Counted from the first letter of the stretch, positions 23,403-34,649 are shown. The stretch is 64,000 nucleotides of DNA from Apoda limacodes (GCA_946406115.1 OX291562.1:3564001-3628000), one strand, 5' to 3'. Numbers and translations: made by a program. The notes: generated by a model from the letters alone, not told the origin.

Positions 23403-24458
23403 CAAACAAACTTACGTATTTAAATATTATTTTTGGCTTTAGGACTGGAAACAGAAGCCTGCGTGTAGTAAAATATATGTAAATTAGATAGGTGGCTCGT
23501 CTTACCCATAGGTTGTAAGCACACTAGCGGACAGGCAGTCAGGCAAAAAGACTGCATTTTTAACTATCTCCTGCGGTGCTGCCGACGCCATTTGATGTTT
23601 CCCGTTCCATACAAACCTTACCCTTTTAAATGTCGTCGCTGTATCAAGCGCTAGAATTTCCATACAAATATTTCATTTCGACAAATAAGCAAATGTTCAA
23701 TCAGACGCGTTTTTTTTTTATTTTCGCAAAAACTAAAATGTAAACTTCTTGTCAAAACAATGTTTTGAATTTTAGAAAAACGATGAGTAGTTTTGGAGAT
23801 TACCTATTACATCCAATCTTAGAATAGTTTCTAAGTTTTAGTTTTAGTTTGTTAGTACAAACTTTAATTCTTAATAATATTCATTATTATAGAGTAGATG
23901 TAGGTAAGCATAAAATACGCTACCACTAACCAAATATGAAAATACATTTAGTTAAGTGACTAAAATTATTTATTTATGTTCCTCAAAGCATAAAAAGTAT
24001 AAACAATAAAATAATAATTAAGTAAGCACTTAAACTTAAAACAATAAAAAGTAAAACAACGCCGGAAGCGTTAATATCGCGAAGAGAAACAAGAGATCGG
24101 TCGTAAATATCTCAGTTCATTTAATATAACAACTTTCTCTTTGTTAAATTGTTCCTTACAAGTTTTTGACCTTTGTTAAATATTAAATAGATAAACATTC
24201 TTTTCCGTAATTTAAATGCAATTATGAAGGTTTTATAAAATAAAATAGCTAAGATAAAAATATGAAAACGTCATATAATTAACGACATTTAATTTTTATT
24301 TAAGTTTGTTTATAACATAAGTACATTAGCTATCAAAAAAACTGTATTGAGTAATAATATATATATATATATAGCCCTAGTTGAAAACTAAACATAGGGT
24401 AATAACGTAAAATAGGTATCATATGAATAAAATTTGTTTGCACAAACCAATATCTTGT
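23403..24458. other. Unassigned AT-rich DNA with (TA)n at 24357-24372
   Basis: No coding signal. The stretch 23510-23660 is more balanced in composition but matches nothing I know. Confidence 0.4.
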
Positions 24459-24700
24459 TTTTAGGGTTCCGTGTAATAGAAGTCAGGGTAAGGGTGCCAA
24501 CGAAGCCCTATTACTAAGCCTACAATGTCTGTCTGACTGTCCAATCATTAAACATCTTTATCTTTTAGTCCGAAGTAGGTGGAAACTTGAAATTTTTACA
24601 GAATAAATATGTAACAAATAATGGAAAATTAAAAATTAAAAAATTATGGGGACCATACAAGAAACACGTTTTTGTGATTTTTGTTCTATCATAAAAACAG
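24459..24700 (-). repeat. GTGCGAGTCGG repeat type 1, minus strand, head lost
   Basis: TTTTAGGGTTCCGTGT at the left edge is the inverted tail, followed by reversed CCCTATTACTAAG, a GTCTGTCTGACTGTCC microsatellite remnant and AAACACGTTTTTGTGATTTT. The head end is missing. Confidence 0.65.
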
Positions 24701-24739
24701 TAATACTTCCAAGAATTAGTCTTGCCGTGATTATTGTGT

Positions 24740-24762
24740 GAGGTCTAAATACTTTAGACCTC
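24740..24762. repeat. Small perfect palindrome
   Basis: GAGGTCTAAA-TAC-TTTAGACCTC, 10-bp arms with a 3-nt loop. Part of the arm is repeated once more just downstream (ACTAAATACTTTAGATCTAAA). Confidence 0.5.
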
Positions 24763-24782
24763 ATACTAAATACTTTAGATCT

Positions 24783-25015
24783 AAAAACCAGCCAAGTGTG
24801 AGACGGGCCCGAGTCTTTGCCATCCTAAATTACTGTATCAGCAGAAACAGTAACACATTTCTTTGTTGGAAAGACGTTCAAAGTTAAGGAACGTCGAGCT
24901 TGTTCAGTTATTGGATGAAGGACCGTTTAGCGGAACACTTTTTGTTTTTGTTTGTCTTCGTAAATGGTGGTACAGAACCCACGGTGCGCGAGGCCGACTC
25001 GATTTTGACTTTTGA
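24783..25015 (-). repeat. GTGCGAGTCGG repeat type 2, minus strand, beside an inverted head
   Basis: A plus-strand head remnant (AGCCAAGTGTGAGACGGG, 24788) faces a minus-strand type 2 copy. That copy contains, reversed, ACAGTAACACATTTC, AACTTTGAACGTC, CCGCTAAACGG and the head GTCGGCCTCGCGCACC at 24975-25005. Two heads therefore face each other. Confidence 0.65.
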
Positions 25016-25699
25016 CGATTTGACTTTTTTTAATCTTATATAAATAGATTTTGCCTTATTAAGAACACTGACTAAGTACGAAACTCTCAGTTCTCCAGAT
25101 TAACTCTGACTTTTTTTTTTCTCTTAACAGTGAATATTCACTTACACAATTATTTCTATAGACTCGTATTCTTTTGACTTGTTTTTTATTCTTACTTTGC
25201 ATGAAGTATTTCAACATATAAAAATGAGGAAAATGGAAAGGAAACTCAAGAACAGAGCTTTGAAAGGGCGATTCAATAAAGTAAAAGGAAGGGTTAACTG
25301 AGTTTTGCAGATAACGAAGTGATTTCTTTCAAGTGATCTCTAACTGGAGATTTTCTTTGAAAGTTTCCTCTGGGTCAGCACTGTCTGCTAATAAAAACGT
25401 TTTGCAGAACTCACGATTCCTCGTGCTCGAATATTTTTCTTGTCTATATTATGTCTACATCACAGGATAAATATAGAAAATCATTTTACAGTTTACTAAT
25501 AGAAGAATCTATGAACTACCTTACAGGATGGCATACTTCTGATCAATAAAGATTTACAGATTGCTAATAGAACAAAATCATGAACTACCTGATAGATAGA
25601 CTTCGTTCTTTAGGACGAAAAAAAAGAAGTTGAAAAAAGAGGATGTCAGGGCATTGTTCGTATTTACATTGTTACGTTATCAAAATAAGAAGTGACAAT
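25016..25699. other. Unassigned DNA
   Basis: A pair of related sentences (TAGAAGAATCTATGAACTACC at about 25501 and AGAACAAAATCATGAACTACC at about 25568) forms an imperfect direct repeat. No gene. Confidence 0.4.
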
Positions 25700-25850
25700 A
25701 AAATCGTTGTCGTTCTAACAAAGTTATTGAAATTTATGAAGATCGGCAATACGCGAGTAATATCCCTAGTGTTGCAGAGTTCTATTGGTTTCGGTAACCG
25801 CCTAACATTAGGCGAACCGTTAGCTTGTTTGCTACTCCTGAGTGAAAAGA
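25700..25850 (+). mobile_element. CR1-like LINE 3' end
   Basis: TCGGCAATACGCGAGTAATA, CCCTAGTGTTGCAGAG, GGTAACCGCCTAACATTAGG and AGCTTGTTTGC follow the layout of the LINE tail at 27650-27740. It includes the last codons of the LINE protein before the 3' UTR. A frame from 25643 to 25858 passes through but is not a gene. Confidence 0.6.
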
Positions 25851-26922
25851 ACTATTGACTATGGCTGCCTCCACAGCGAAGCTTTTTAGTCAATCAGGCA
25901 ATATTTTTTTAATGTACTCGTACGATGATTATTAGGCAACAATACATCACACAATCCTTCGTGGTCGGGTAAAAAATAAAATAAACTAACAACTTTTGAC
26001 TACCAGTCACTTAGGAAAACGTATATAATTTAAAAATATAAAGTTAAAAGGTACAGAATATTTAACAGTCATGTAACGGAAAATGCAGCATCAATTCAAA
26101 CGAATTAAATCCAATAACACTTTTAATGGATATACAAGCAGTCACGGTTTTCAACAGTCAAGTCCCTGATAATAAATTTGCAATATGAATCTGTGAATAA
26201 TTTATGAAAGCTACTTTGTAATCAAATAATTTAACACGTTCACTGGAAAGTGCTTAATTTGTTTTTGTATTTTATTTGTGTAATACCAAGTGTTTGGTGT
26301 AATACTAGGTGTTGGATGTAATACCAGGTGTATTGCAAAAACTATGCGTTGTTGTATGTTCTTATTGAGATTCTAAAAAGAACACAAAAAACACAAGTTC
26401 TGCGAATAAGTTGACATCCAAACTTTGCGTAAAGCTGTGTAAATAACCCCAATGTTTTCCGCTGCACAAGTCTTATTATGCGAATAACTACAACGGCGTC
26501 ATGCACAAAAGTTGTGCTAATAAAATCACACGTTTTTCATGTGACCGAAAATGTAAAAATTAGATTGATTTCAAAACTTAAAATTTCTTACTATTTACTA
26601 TTTTTTTGTTGTGTACTAAACATAGAATCCTAACAGTTTTTCATCCAATATGTCACACTCGTGTTTTTAAGACGGAGGACTACAGCACTGTTTAGTAGCT
26701 ACAAGTATAGACAATTTAACCTGCTCCTAAAATGTGTATCAATATTTTAATTTTTTTACTAGGACTGCCTTTCAAGTTTGTACGTTACTATAGTTTTCTT
26801 GAAAAACCTCTATGACGGTTGGACGGATGAACATGAGGATGCCGTTTTTTCTTTCAGGGTATGGAACTCACAAAATATATTTATAATCGCACTGCTTAAC
26901 TGTACCTAAATGACAGTTATTG
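25851..26922. other. Unassigned DNA with a 19-bp triple repeat and a repeat-tail fragment
   Basis: 26280-26336 holds three tandem 19-bp units of the form GTAATACCAGGTGTTGGAT. 26815-26880 has GACGGTTGGACGGATGAAC and a GGTATGGAACTCACAAAA end resembling a decayed tail of the GTGCGAGTCGG group. No gene recognised. Confidence 0.5.
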
Positions 26923-27240
26923 ATTCAGTAACTCTTTAAATACAGTTGATCACGATATTCTTAGGTATACTTTGTCACCTACACTTCTCGTCATAAGCTA
27001 TTGAACGGATTTAATCATCGTGTCATAAACAGCCTGTAAAAGTTGGCTATTCTAAATCTAATTGGCAAGAATTAACTTGTGGCATACCACAAGGAGGAAT
27101 ACTTTCGCCGCTTTTTCTCTCAATTTTCATAAAAATAATTAAATACTACCTAAGTAACTCTTACCATCTTTACGGTGATGATCTTCAGATATACACCCAG
27201 GCTGCAGACGAAATTATCATTAACGCAATCAATTACTGAT
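26923..27240 (+). pseudogene. CR1/Jockey-like LINE reverse transcriptase fragment
   Basis: Plus-strand frames read NTVDHDIL (RT motif A), then after a break GIPQGGILSPLFLSIFI (RT block 4/B) and YGDDLQIY (motif C active site; the usual residue after Y is A or V, here G). This is the palm of a non-LTR retrotransposon reverse transcriptase. Stops and a deletion between motifs A and B make it non-functional. The CR1-like 3' end at 27532-27760 may be its continuation, separated by a type 2 repeat. Confidence 0.75.
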
Positions 27241-27279
27241 ATGAAACATTTGGTGTCATGATTTTTTCATACACCCAAT

Positions 27280-27527
27280 TTGCTGGTAGTGGGGTCTAAC
27301 AAAAAATTGCACAATAAAAAATAATATTTCGCTAACACATCATTGAATCGAAAAAAAGTTGTTGCACACCTTAATATTATTAACGAGTTATCGAACGATA
27401 TCGTACACTATGGGGTAGACGAGAAAAAATATTCGTATTCGTATAATAATATAAATATTGTAGGAGAGGCATCCGAAAAAAAATATTTCTGATTTTATTT
27501 TACCATTTTGTCGGCCTAATTATTATA
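27280..27527 (+). repeat. GTGCGAGTCGG repeat type 2, 5' part
   Basis: TTTCGCTAACACATC, TTGCACACCTTAATATT, CGATATCGTACAC, TATGGGGTAGACGAGAAAA and TTTACCATTTTGTCGGCC match 17930-18190. The copy stops at about 27527 and its expected continuation is found at 28365. Confidence 0.65.
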
Positions 27528-27531
27528 TACA

Positions 27532-27765
27532 GTCAAAGAATTAAGAACAGATCACTTAAGTTGTGGAATGAGCTCCCTGCCAAGGTTTTCTGCAAGGACT
27601 ACAGTATGGAGTTCTTCAAGAAAGAAGTTATTAGATTTCTGAAGGGTCGGCAACGCGCAAGTGATACCCCTGGTGTTGCAAGCGTCCATAGGCTACGGTG
27701 ACCGCTTACCATCAGGCGGACCGCAAGCTTGTTTGCCACGCTAGTGGTATATAAAAAAAAACAAT
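27532..27765 (+). mobile_element. CR1-like LINE ORF2 C-terminus and 3' tail
   Basis: From about 27534 one frame reads QRIKNRSLKLWNELP, then KVFCKDYSMEFFKKEV and a GRQRASDTPGV segment, ending at a TGA (27699-27701). The LWNxLPxxVF motif is the standard C-terminal signature of Jockey/CR1 LINE proteins. The 3' UTR continues with CCGCTTACCATCAGGCGG, AGCTTGTTTGCC and an A-rich end. The segment is 5'-truncated, as is usual for LINE insertions. Confidence 0.8.
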
Positions 27766-28364
27766 CAACGAAATACGAAGCTAATACAATTTTGTCCTCA
27801 GAAATCTGGTGCAATAAGTTTTTAAGCAATTTTTATTAATGCAATAATCATGTCAAAATAATGTACCTGTTTATTTTTCTACTTACTAATTCTCAAAAAC
27901 TTATTTAACTACCGGATTATTGGCTGGACAGATAATTTAGAATGAAAATATATTTTCTATTTTTATTATTTTATAAAATGAAATACCGTGATCTACATTA
28001 CTATTTTGACTGCATTTTCGCACTTTTATTTTTTATAATACGTTTTCTGCAGTTTTTATTAGAAAAACATATATTTATATGTGGCGCACGAGCCACCAAT
28101 ATACTTTTTTTTTATATATATACTTTCCTGAATTATTATATTATTGTCAATGTTTTTTATTATTGCGATGTAAACAATATTTAAATGACAAGTGATAAAA
28201 CATTAGTTTTAAATGTTATTTTTTATTTCATTTTTTGATTATTTTTGCATTGTAAATGTAAATGTACTATGTAGCAGCATAGTCAATATTTTTCAAGGAC
28301 CAATGAAATCTTTATTGTAAACATTTAAATTTCATAATGATGTCTAATTTACAATCGTTCTTAA
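27766..28364. other. AT-rich DNA between halves of a type 2 repeat
   Basis: Extremely AT-rich; the frame at 27942-28184 is low-complexity (Phe/Tyr/Ile-rich) and most likely random. Confidence 0.45.
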
Positions 28365-28512
28365 TTCTATGGCTATCACATATCCATGCCAAATGACAGC
28401 TTTCTAGTACTTATGGTGTCTGAGCTAGGCCGCGGACAGTTAGACAGACCGACTGACAAACAGACATGGTGAAACTTTGAGAGTTCCTTGTTGATTACGG
28501 AACCCTAAAAAC
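28365..28512 (+). repeat. GTGCGAGTCGG repeat type 2, 3' part
   Basis: CATATCCATGCCAAATGACAG, CTTTCTAGTACTTATGG, CCGCGGACAGTTAGACAG, ACATGGTGAAACTTTGAG and tail GATTACGGAACCCTAAAA. It continues the copy that breaks at 27527. Confidence 0.65.
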
Positions 28513-28627
28513 TAAGTGTTACAGCGTTAGTCATAATTGCTTGATGCGGCTTAATTAAAATAGCTAAAATAGTTAAAATGGCTAGGTTAAAATGAGATTT
28601 GTATCTTGTAAAGTAAAAGTTGGTAAA

Positions 28628-29020
28628 ATTAAGACAAGGCCAACGGGTTATTACAAAGTAAAACGAGGTCTACACCCGACGGAATCCTACAAAGTAAGAC
28701 GAGGCCTATACCTGATCGGATCTTAAGAGGTACTAAGAGGCCCACACCCGACAATATCTTAAAAATAAGACGTGAACTAAACCCGACGGGATCTTATAAA
28801 GTAAGACGAGGCCTACACCCGAAGAGATCCCTTAAAGTAAGACGTGGCCTACATCCGACGGGATCTTATAAAGTAACACGAGACCTACTCCCGACTGGAT
28901 CTTATAAAGTAAGACGTGGCCTACACCCGACGGGATCTTATAAAGTAAGACGTGGCCAACACCTGACGGGACCTTAAAAAGTCAGACGAGGCCTACACCC
29001 GACGAGATTTTAAAAATACA
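28628..29020. repeat. Minisatellite, 36-bp unit, about 10-11 copies
   Basis: Tandem units close to TAAAGTAAGACGTGG + CCTACACCCGACGGGATCTTA (36 bp). Outer units are more diverged and inner units (28790-28990) nearly identical. Because 36 is a multiple of 3, one frame gives a 12-residue peptide repeat SYKVRRGLHPTG that stays open for about five units before a stop. No start codon or flanking gene supports translation. It has no spacers, so it is not a CRISPR array. Confidence 0.85.
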
Positions 29021-29569
29021 GTATAAACACAATAATCTGCATTAGTAAGCCTGTTTTTTTATTTATGTATGTCTGGAAAGTAGAATAGTTGTCCAACCTA
29101 CAAAAAGCTGAGCTACAGTTTCGAAGTAATTAAGACTGAGTGAGAACTCAGAACTAGCAGTTAATATTAATCTCGACCTATTCCTAAGCTAGTTTCGCTG
29201 AGATGCCACCTCTCTATTATTTAGTAGCTCGGACATGTTCTGGCTATAAAATGTGTCTTTGTTTTATGTTGCGTGTTTTTCTGATTATTTTTGCTATAAC
29301 TTCAATAATTTCTTTTCTCTTCCTCATAACATGTAGAAAACCTTTAGATACAGATACATTTGATTAACTCTTCATGAAGTGTGTACGTACACAACACAAA
29401 ATTGAAGATAACTGTTTGGGCTATTTGAAGTTTGTGGTAACTATATGTAACAACAATGGGACATGGTAACACCTAATTATTTTGATCGAGTTATCATACC
29501 ATACATTGAAAAAACCAACAAATATTTTTGTAAGAACTCTTTCATGAGTTCCGTAATTTAAAAAGGAGC
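29021..29569. other. Unassigned DNA
   Basis: No recognisable motif. Confidence 0.35.
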
Positions 29570-31655
29570 AGAAAATTGTTTTGTATAATTGTTTTTTTAA
29601 TATATTTAAAATGTCTCAGGGGTATTCATTTCCGAATTGTGTCAGGGGTATTCATTTCCGAATACACCGGTACTCGACTCCGACCTCCCAAGCTACTACT
29701 AATTCTCCCCATATCCTTCCAACAGTAGTATCCCCCCCTTTCGACGTATCCTATTCATTATACAATTTCCATTAAAAATCATCACATACCAACCTTACTC
29801 CTTGTTCCCTTGTACTATCCGATAGGGGATGTCGGGCAGCAGCGACCTCCTATAACACTACTGCGCTCGCCAACCCGCTTGCCAGGCGTGGCGTGTATGG
29901 CAAACCCACCAACAATGAACGGCACAAAGAACAAACGGCCCCTAGTCTCCGGTAGCCCTGCTAATCCAGGCTGCGGTAGCGGCCTTGGTAACGGCGGGGC
30001 AGGGAGTGCGAAGAATCCGCGGCAGAGATCCGGCAACACGGAGGGCAGGACCTGGCAACCTACAATGCACATACGTTAACTGGAAGAAGCTACAAGCAAG
30101 TAACGGTGGGACATTCTAGAGCTATTGGAGGTCCGAAGACAGGGACAGGACACGATAGTTCTCAACTCGGGTAAATTGATGTACTACCGGCGGGGTGACC
30201 AGCTATCCCGAGGTGGTGTCGGTTTTATCGTCCGCGAGTCCCTCGTATTATCAAAGTTGACACTGTGTCGACCAGGGTAGCGTACTTGATACTAAGTATA
30301 TCAAAACGAAAAAAGAAGAAGGTCAAACAGGTTTACGCGCCGACTTCGACACATCCAGATGACGTAGTGGAGATGGAGATGTAGATGTATGAGGACATTT
30401 CTAAAGCTATACACTCCTCCAAAACACAGTATTACGCCGTGATGGGGGACTTCAACGCGAAACTAGGCAAACGAAGTGGTAATGAGCTGAGAGTGGGGAT
30501 ATTTGGATATGGACAACGGAACTCCAGATGAGTCCGGATGGTTGCACGAAGAATAAGATTGACTTCATTATGCCAACGGAAAAGCAAGTGTTCAATGATG
30601 TCTCTGTGATCCACAATACCGGTCAAAATCGGTAGTGACCACCGTATGGTAAGAGGCACATTCAACTTCAGGCTTGATGGATCTCGACTGATTCATTCCA
30701 TGCTCCGACCCCAACCATCCAAATCCAAACCTCAGAAAACTTTCAGCTCCAACTCAAAAATCGCTTTGAATGCTTAAAGGAAGGCGCATCAGTGGATGAT
30801 ACCAACGACATGTTTGTTGAAAATATCCATACGGTTAGGTCTACGTACTTTAAAACCCACCATACAAATGGAACAAAAAGACTCTCGGACCAAACTCTAA
30901 GATTTATTGACGAGAGATAAAACCTTAGGCTGCAGTCTTCAGATGATGCATTATATCGGTGGCTTAATAGACAAATCTCAAAATCACTTGCACGCGGCAA
31001 ACGTCACTTTAATAAATTGCGTATTGAGGAGGCAATAGAACGGAATAAAGGTTCCAAAGTGTTCGCGAGAGATCTGGCTATAGGACGAAGTCGTCTAGCA
31101 AGGCCGATGACGAAGGATGGTAGCATTGTTTCGTCTGGACCAAAGGTCTTGGAGGAGATCGAGAAATTCTGTGGACAGTTACACGCGTTGACATCGAAAA
31201 CAGTTGGCAGTCCAGCTAAAGACCCTAGATTTAGACTGACAGGACACTATACCGAGGATATCCCGGATGTCAGCTTCTACAAGATTAGTATGGCTCCCAA
31301 ACAGCTTAAAAGCAATAAGGCACCGGGTGATGATGGAGCTACGACTGAGCTTCTGAAAGCGGGTGGAAAACCGGTACTAAAAGTCCTTCAGAAGCTTTTT
31401 AACACCGTCATACTAGAAGGTACTTCGCCACAAGCATGGCACAGAGGCGTGTTAGTGCTTTTCTTCAAAAAAGGTGACAATACGCTTCTTAAGAATTACA
31501 AACCCATCACGCTTCTGAGTCATGTTTATAAGCTGCTTTCAAGAGTAATTACGAACCGTCTCGCTCGAAAGTTTGTCGACTTCCAGTCCAAAAAGTAAGG
31601 TGAGGCCTATGTCCAGCAGTGGACGACAATTGGCTGATATGATGAATGAAAATGT
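29570..31655 (+). pseudogene. RTE-clade LINE, endonuclease plus partial RT, internally deleted
   Basis: In order: a basic Pro/Gly-rich leader frame (29810-30079); an APE-type endonuclease with LLEVRRQGQDT, VGFIVRESLV, QVYAPTS, MGDFNAKLG and, after a frameshift, GSDHRMVRGTFNF (the metal-binding and SDH catalytic motifs of APE nucleases); a linker; and a 193-codon open frame (31017-31598) with IEEAIERNKGSKVFARDL, NKAPGDDGATTELLKAGG and the RT motif PITLLSHVYKL. Frameshifts and stops break the endonuclease. Immediately after DFQ the sequence jumps to the 3' UTR (AGGCCTATGTCCAGCAGTGG, TTGGCTGATATGATGA). The whole RT palm, including the catalytic DD, and the C-terminus are missing. In life such an element nicks DNA and reverse-transcribes its own RNA at the target; this copy cannot. 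Confidence 0.85.
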
Positions 31656-31750
31656 CTGAAAATTTAATGAAAGTAGTGGGGTCTCAAATTCGACTTTGAT
31701 TCCGAGGGGCGAAGGTTCGAGCCAAGCCTGAACCAATGAGTCAAGTCGCC
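31656..31750 (+). repeat. Possible SINE head fragment
   Basis: GGGGCGAAGGTTCGAGCC at about 31710 and AACCAATGAGTCAAG resemble the box-B/CCAATGAG region of the SINEs at 2853 and 35405. The body is absent and similarity is weak. Confidence 0.35.
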
Positions 31751-32337
31751 TTCAATTGCCAACTGTATTCATGAAGTTAATATTTAGGTTGTAACATTGG
31801 TATTCTAATTCTAAGCCTACTCCACACAATATACTTTTTGAACCTTACCGAAACAAAAACATTGAATCGTACTAAAACATATTATTAATACATAATTTTT
31901 TAGTTGAGATGTTGAAGAGTGTGTTAATCCATAATTATTAAGGTGATGACACACACACATTAATTAATTGGATTTGCTAATTTGGCTTTTAGGACTGTAG
32001 CAGGTTCTACGTAATAATGTACTCACGGTTCGGTAATGGAATGAAAAAACACAAAGTTATCAATACCTGTATTTAATAGCATGAAGTGCTATTAAGTACA
32101 ACTACTATTGATCCAGTAGTGACAAGCAAGCTAAAGTGTTCACAGTAAGCACTATGCGTTAATATAAGCAAGTTAATCTTAAACCATTAACTATAGCAAT
32201 AGGCAGCACTAGAGAGTGAGCTCCGCGTCGGTAACAAGTTACGACTGCGGGGAGGGGGGGAAGGGAGTGATGAAGCATCCGTCTTAGTGATAGTCTTAGC
32301 GATGACCGGCCATCAGTCGATCATCATTGCATCGGTT
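31751..32337. other. Unassigned DNA with a G-rich run
   Basis: CTGCGGGGAGGGGGGGAAGGG at about 32250 and CAGCACTAGAGAGTGAGCTCC just upstream are unlike the flanks. It could be part of an LTR or leader but no match is recognised. Confidence 0.35.
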
Positions 32338-33600
32338 TATCTCTCTATAAGTTTACTAAAGGCCTCCTCCTCGCTCGCCTACGGAACGCTATAGTCTCCA
32401 GTGGCATTTTAATAGACGAGCATTTCGGCTTCCGTGCCAAACACTCATGCGTCCATCAAGTCCTCCGCATCACGGAACATATTCTTACTGGCTTCCAACC
32501 AGCGTTAGGTAAGACCTGTCACACGGGCGCTGTCTTCTTCGATGTAGCGAAAGCTTTCGACAAAGTCTGGCACAACGGTTTAATTTTTAAACTGTACAAC
32601 TTTCAGTTGCCAGATCGTCTCGTGCTCATCTTACGAGACTATTTGTCGAATCGTAGCTTTCGCTACAAAGTTGAAGGCACTCTTTCTGCCCCCCGTCCCA
32701 TAGAAGCAGGAGTCCCGCAAGGGTCCGTGCTCGCCCCCATCTTGTACCTTCTGTACACCAACGACATCTCTAAAACGATAGGTACCCAACTAACCCTCTT
32801 CGCGGACGATACCGCTGTCTATACCACCGATAGGCAAGTGAGGCGAATCACTAAGAGACTCCAACCCGCTATCACTGCCCTAGGCGAATGGTTTCGGAAA
32901 TGGAGAATCGAGGTGAATCCCGACAAAAGCTCTGCCGTCCTCATTACCGTAGGCTGCCCTCCGCGGCCATATCCGCTCTCTCTCTTCGGTCGTGCCATTC
33001 CCTGGTAAGATAAGACCAAATATCTCGGTGTGACCATGGATAGGCGTTTGAACTTCCACGCTCACACTAAAATAGTCAGAGACCTCGGCACGGTCGTAAA
33101 ACTATAGTTAGGCGGTCTCGGCACGTACTAACGGCCCCAGATGACGATCTCGCTGTCTGGATAGCGAGATTTGTCTCTACGACCTCCCCAAATAGGGCCT
33201 CCTTCCAAACACGACGCCTACGTCCCCGGATTCGTCGGCGCCCGCAAGGATACACGAGGTATCAAAGAGTACCGGAGCGCTTCTCGCCTCCACTCAATCG
33301 CAACCGTACCCGCGTAACGGGGAACAACTCCCCTCCTGGCGTTGACTCACCTTCGGGTTCGAGACTCACGCCGGTCGAAGGTACGCCCCTGAAGTCGACA
33401 ACCCAAGCCGAGGCTTCCCCCGCGGGGAGCCCTTGAGCATTGGGCGCTATATGGGCTGAGGCTCCTTCAGATTCTCGCCCCAAAAATCCCGGTGAAGCAG
33501 TAATGGCTGCAACAGCCAACTGCATTGTCAGCTCAGAAAAAAAAAAAAAAAGAAAGCTAAGGGACCACGGCGGTCCCCAGGCATAACATCTCGCCTGGCA
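32338..33600 (+). pseudogene. Jockey-clade LINE ORF2 fragment with internal deletion and 3' UTR
   Basis: From about 32350 one frame reads KGLLLARLRNAIVSSG, DEHFGFRAKHSC (RT block 2), FFDVAKAFDKVWH (motif A, catalytic Asp), YLSNRSF, AGVPQGSVLAPILY (block B) and FADDTAVY (motif C). The best uninterrupted part is 32607-33008. After a stop, TKYLGVTMDRRL (thumb) follows. At about 33080 the sequence jumps, out of frame, to the C-terminal region RPRHGRKTIVRR... that the copy at 39640-40070 carries in full. The tail runs to a poly-A at about 33538 and an AT-rich end. Endonuclease, ORF1 and about 300 codons after the thumb are missing. Confidence 0.85.
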
Positions 33601-34640
33601 GGAGATCTCCTCTTTGCCACCACTCCGTAGGACATTTGGAAATAAAATTAAAAAAAAAATCTAGCACACTATTTTGGGCTTTAATTCAAATTATTTGGAA
33701 AACTAAGAGCTACATTCTTTTGATTCTTATTTCAAAAAATATACATTAATGAGACGAAGCGAATTTGCTAATTTTAGAGTTCTAAATAAATGTTTGAATT
33801 TTATACGGACAAAAAACCCAGATAATTGAGATTTTCAACGTGTGGTCACGTGCGAGCGTTTATCGTACGTGGAACTGTGTCTCTTTGTATGTTTCTAAAG
33901 TGTTATATGTCTTTGTATACAAGTTGAAACGGCACTCTTTTTCCGGGGTATGCCATAGCCTTAAGATTTTTATTACAAATACAAACAAAACTAAATTTGT
34001 TATCTTAAAATTACAAACAAAACTAAGATTTAATCAATTTTTTAAAATTCGTACACTTAAAACACTAAATTTAAAATCTTAGAAACATTTTTTTTTAATT
34101 ATCTCTTATTCGAGCCAATATAGGTTAAAAAGACATATAAAGTCTTCCACAATTTAAAAATCAATTTAAATATTAAAAAGATTATAGCAGACCAAATTTA
34201 TGTTAGTATTAAAGTATTGTTATGTGTAGTAGTTAAAGTATTCACAATAAAGTATAGAAATCTTACAATATAATTAAAATTGACAAATCACATTAAATGC
34301 AAAATTTATAGACTGTTCAGTTCCTTAATTCAGTCTTTTATTTTTACAACGGTGCCGGTTTTACCAAGAAAGTACTTTCCACTCGAGAGGTTTTGCCTTT
34401 TTTGCTGACTTCATCACTTTCCTTACTTCTAAAAGCTTTTAATTCACCGACCACTGAATTAAACTGAAATGTTCTGTTAATCTTTGTGTTGTGATAGTAT
34501 TCTGTTGAAATAATACTTTTTATCAGATTAAAAGTCATTTCAATGTCTAATAGGTATAGTAGCTTTTCATAGATATAAATTGTTTTTGATTTTTATTAAA
34601 GGATTAAAAAGTTTCACTACATTATTATAAATAGAAACCA
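33601..34640. other. AT-rich DNA, nothing recognised
   Basis: Short open frames (33840-34082, 34344-34538) lack known domains. Confidence 0.4.
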
Positions 34641-34649
34641 TCCATCACT

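Noticed and set aside
27942..28184. 80-codon plus frame rich in Phe, Tyr and Ile that could look like membrane segments
   Set aside because: Sequence is extremely AT-rich, so hydrophobic codons are expected by chance. No homologous pattern recognised.
28628..29020. Regularly spaced repeats that could suggest a CRISPR array
   Set aside because: The 36-bp units are head-to-tail with no unique spacers, and the surroundings are eukaryotic. It is a minisatellite.
32819..33525. Minus-strand frames of 60-90 codons over the Jockey fragment
   Set aside because: Shadows of the plus-strand RT and its GC-rich 3' UTR; no known motif.
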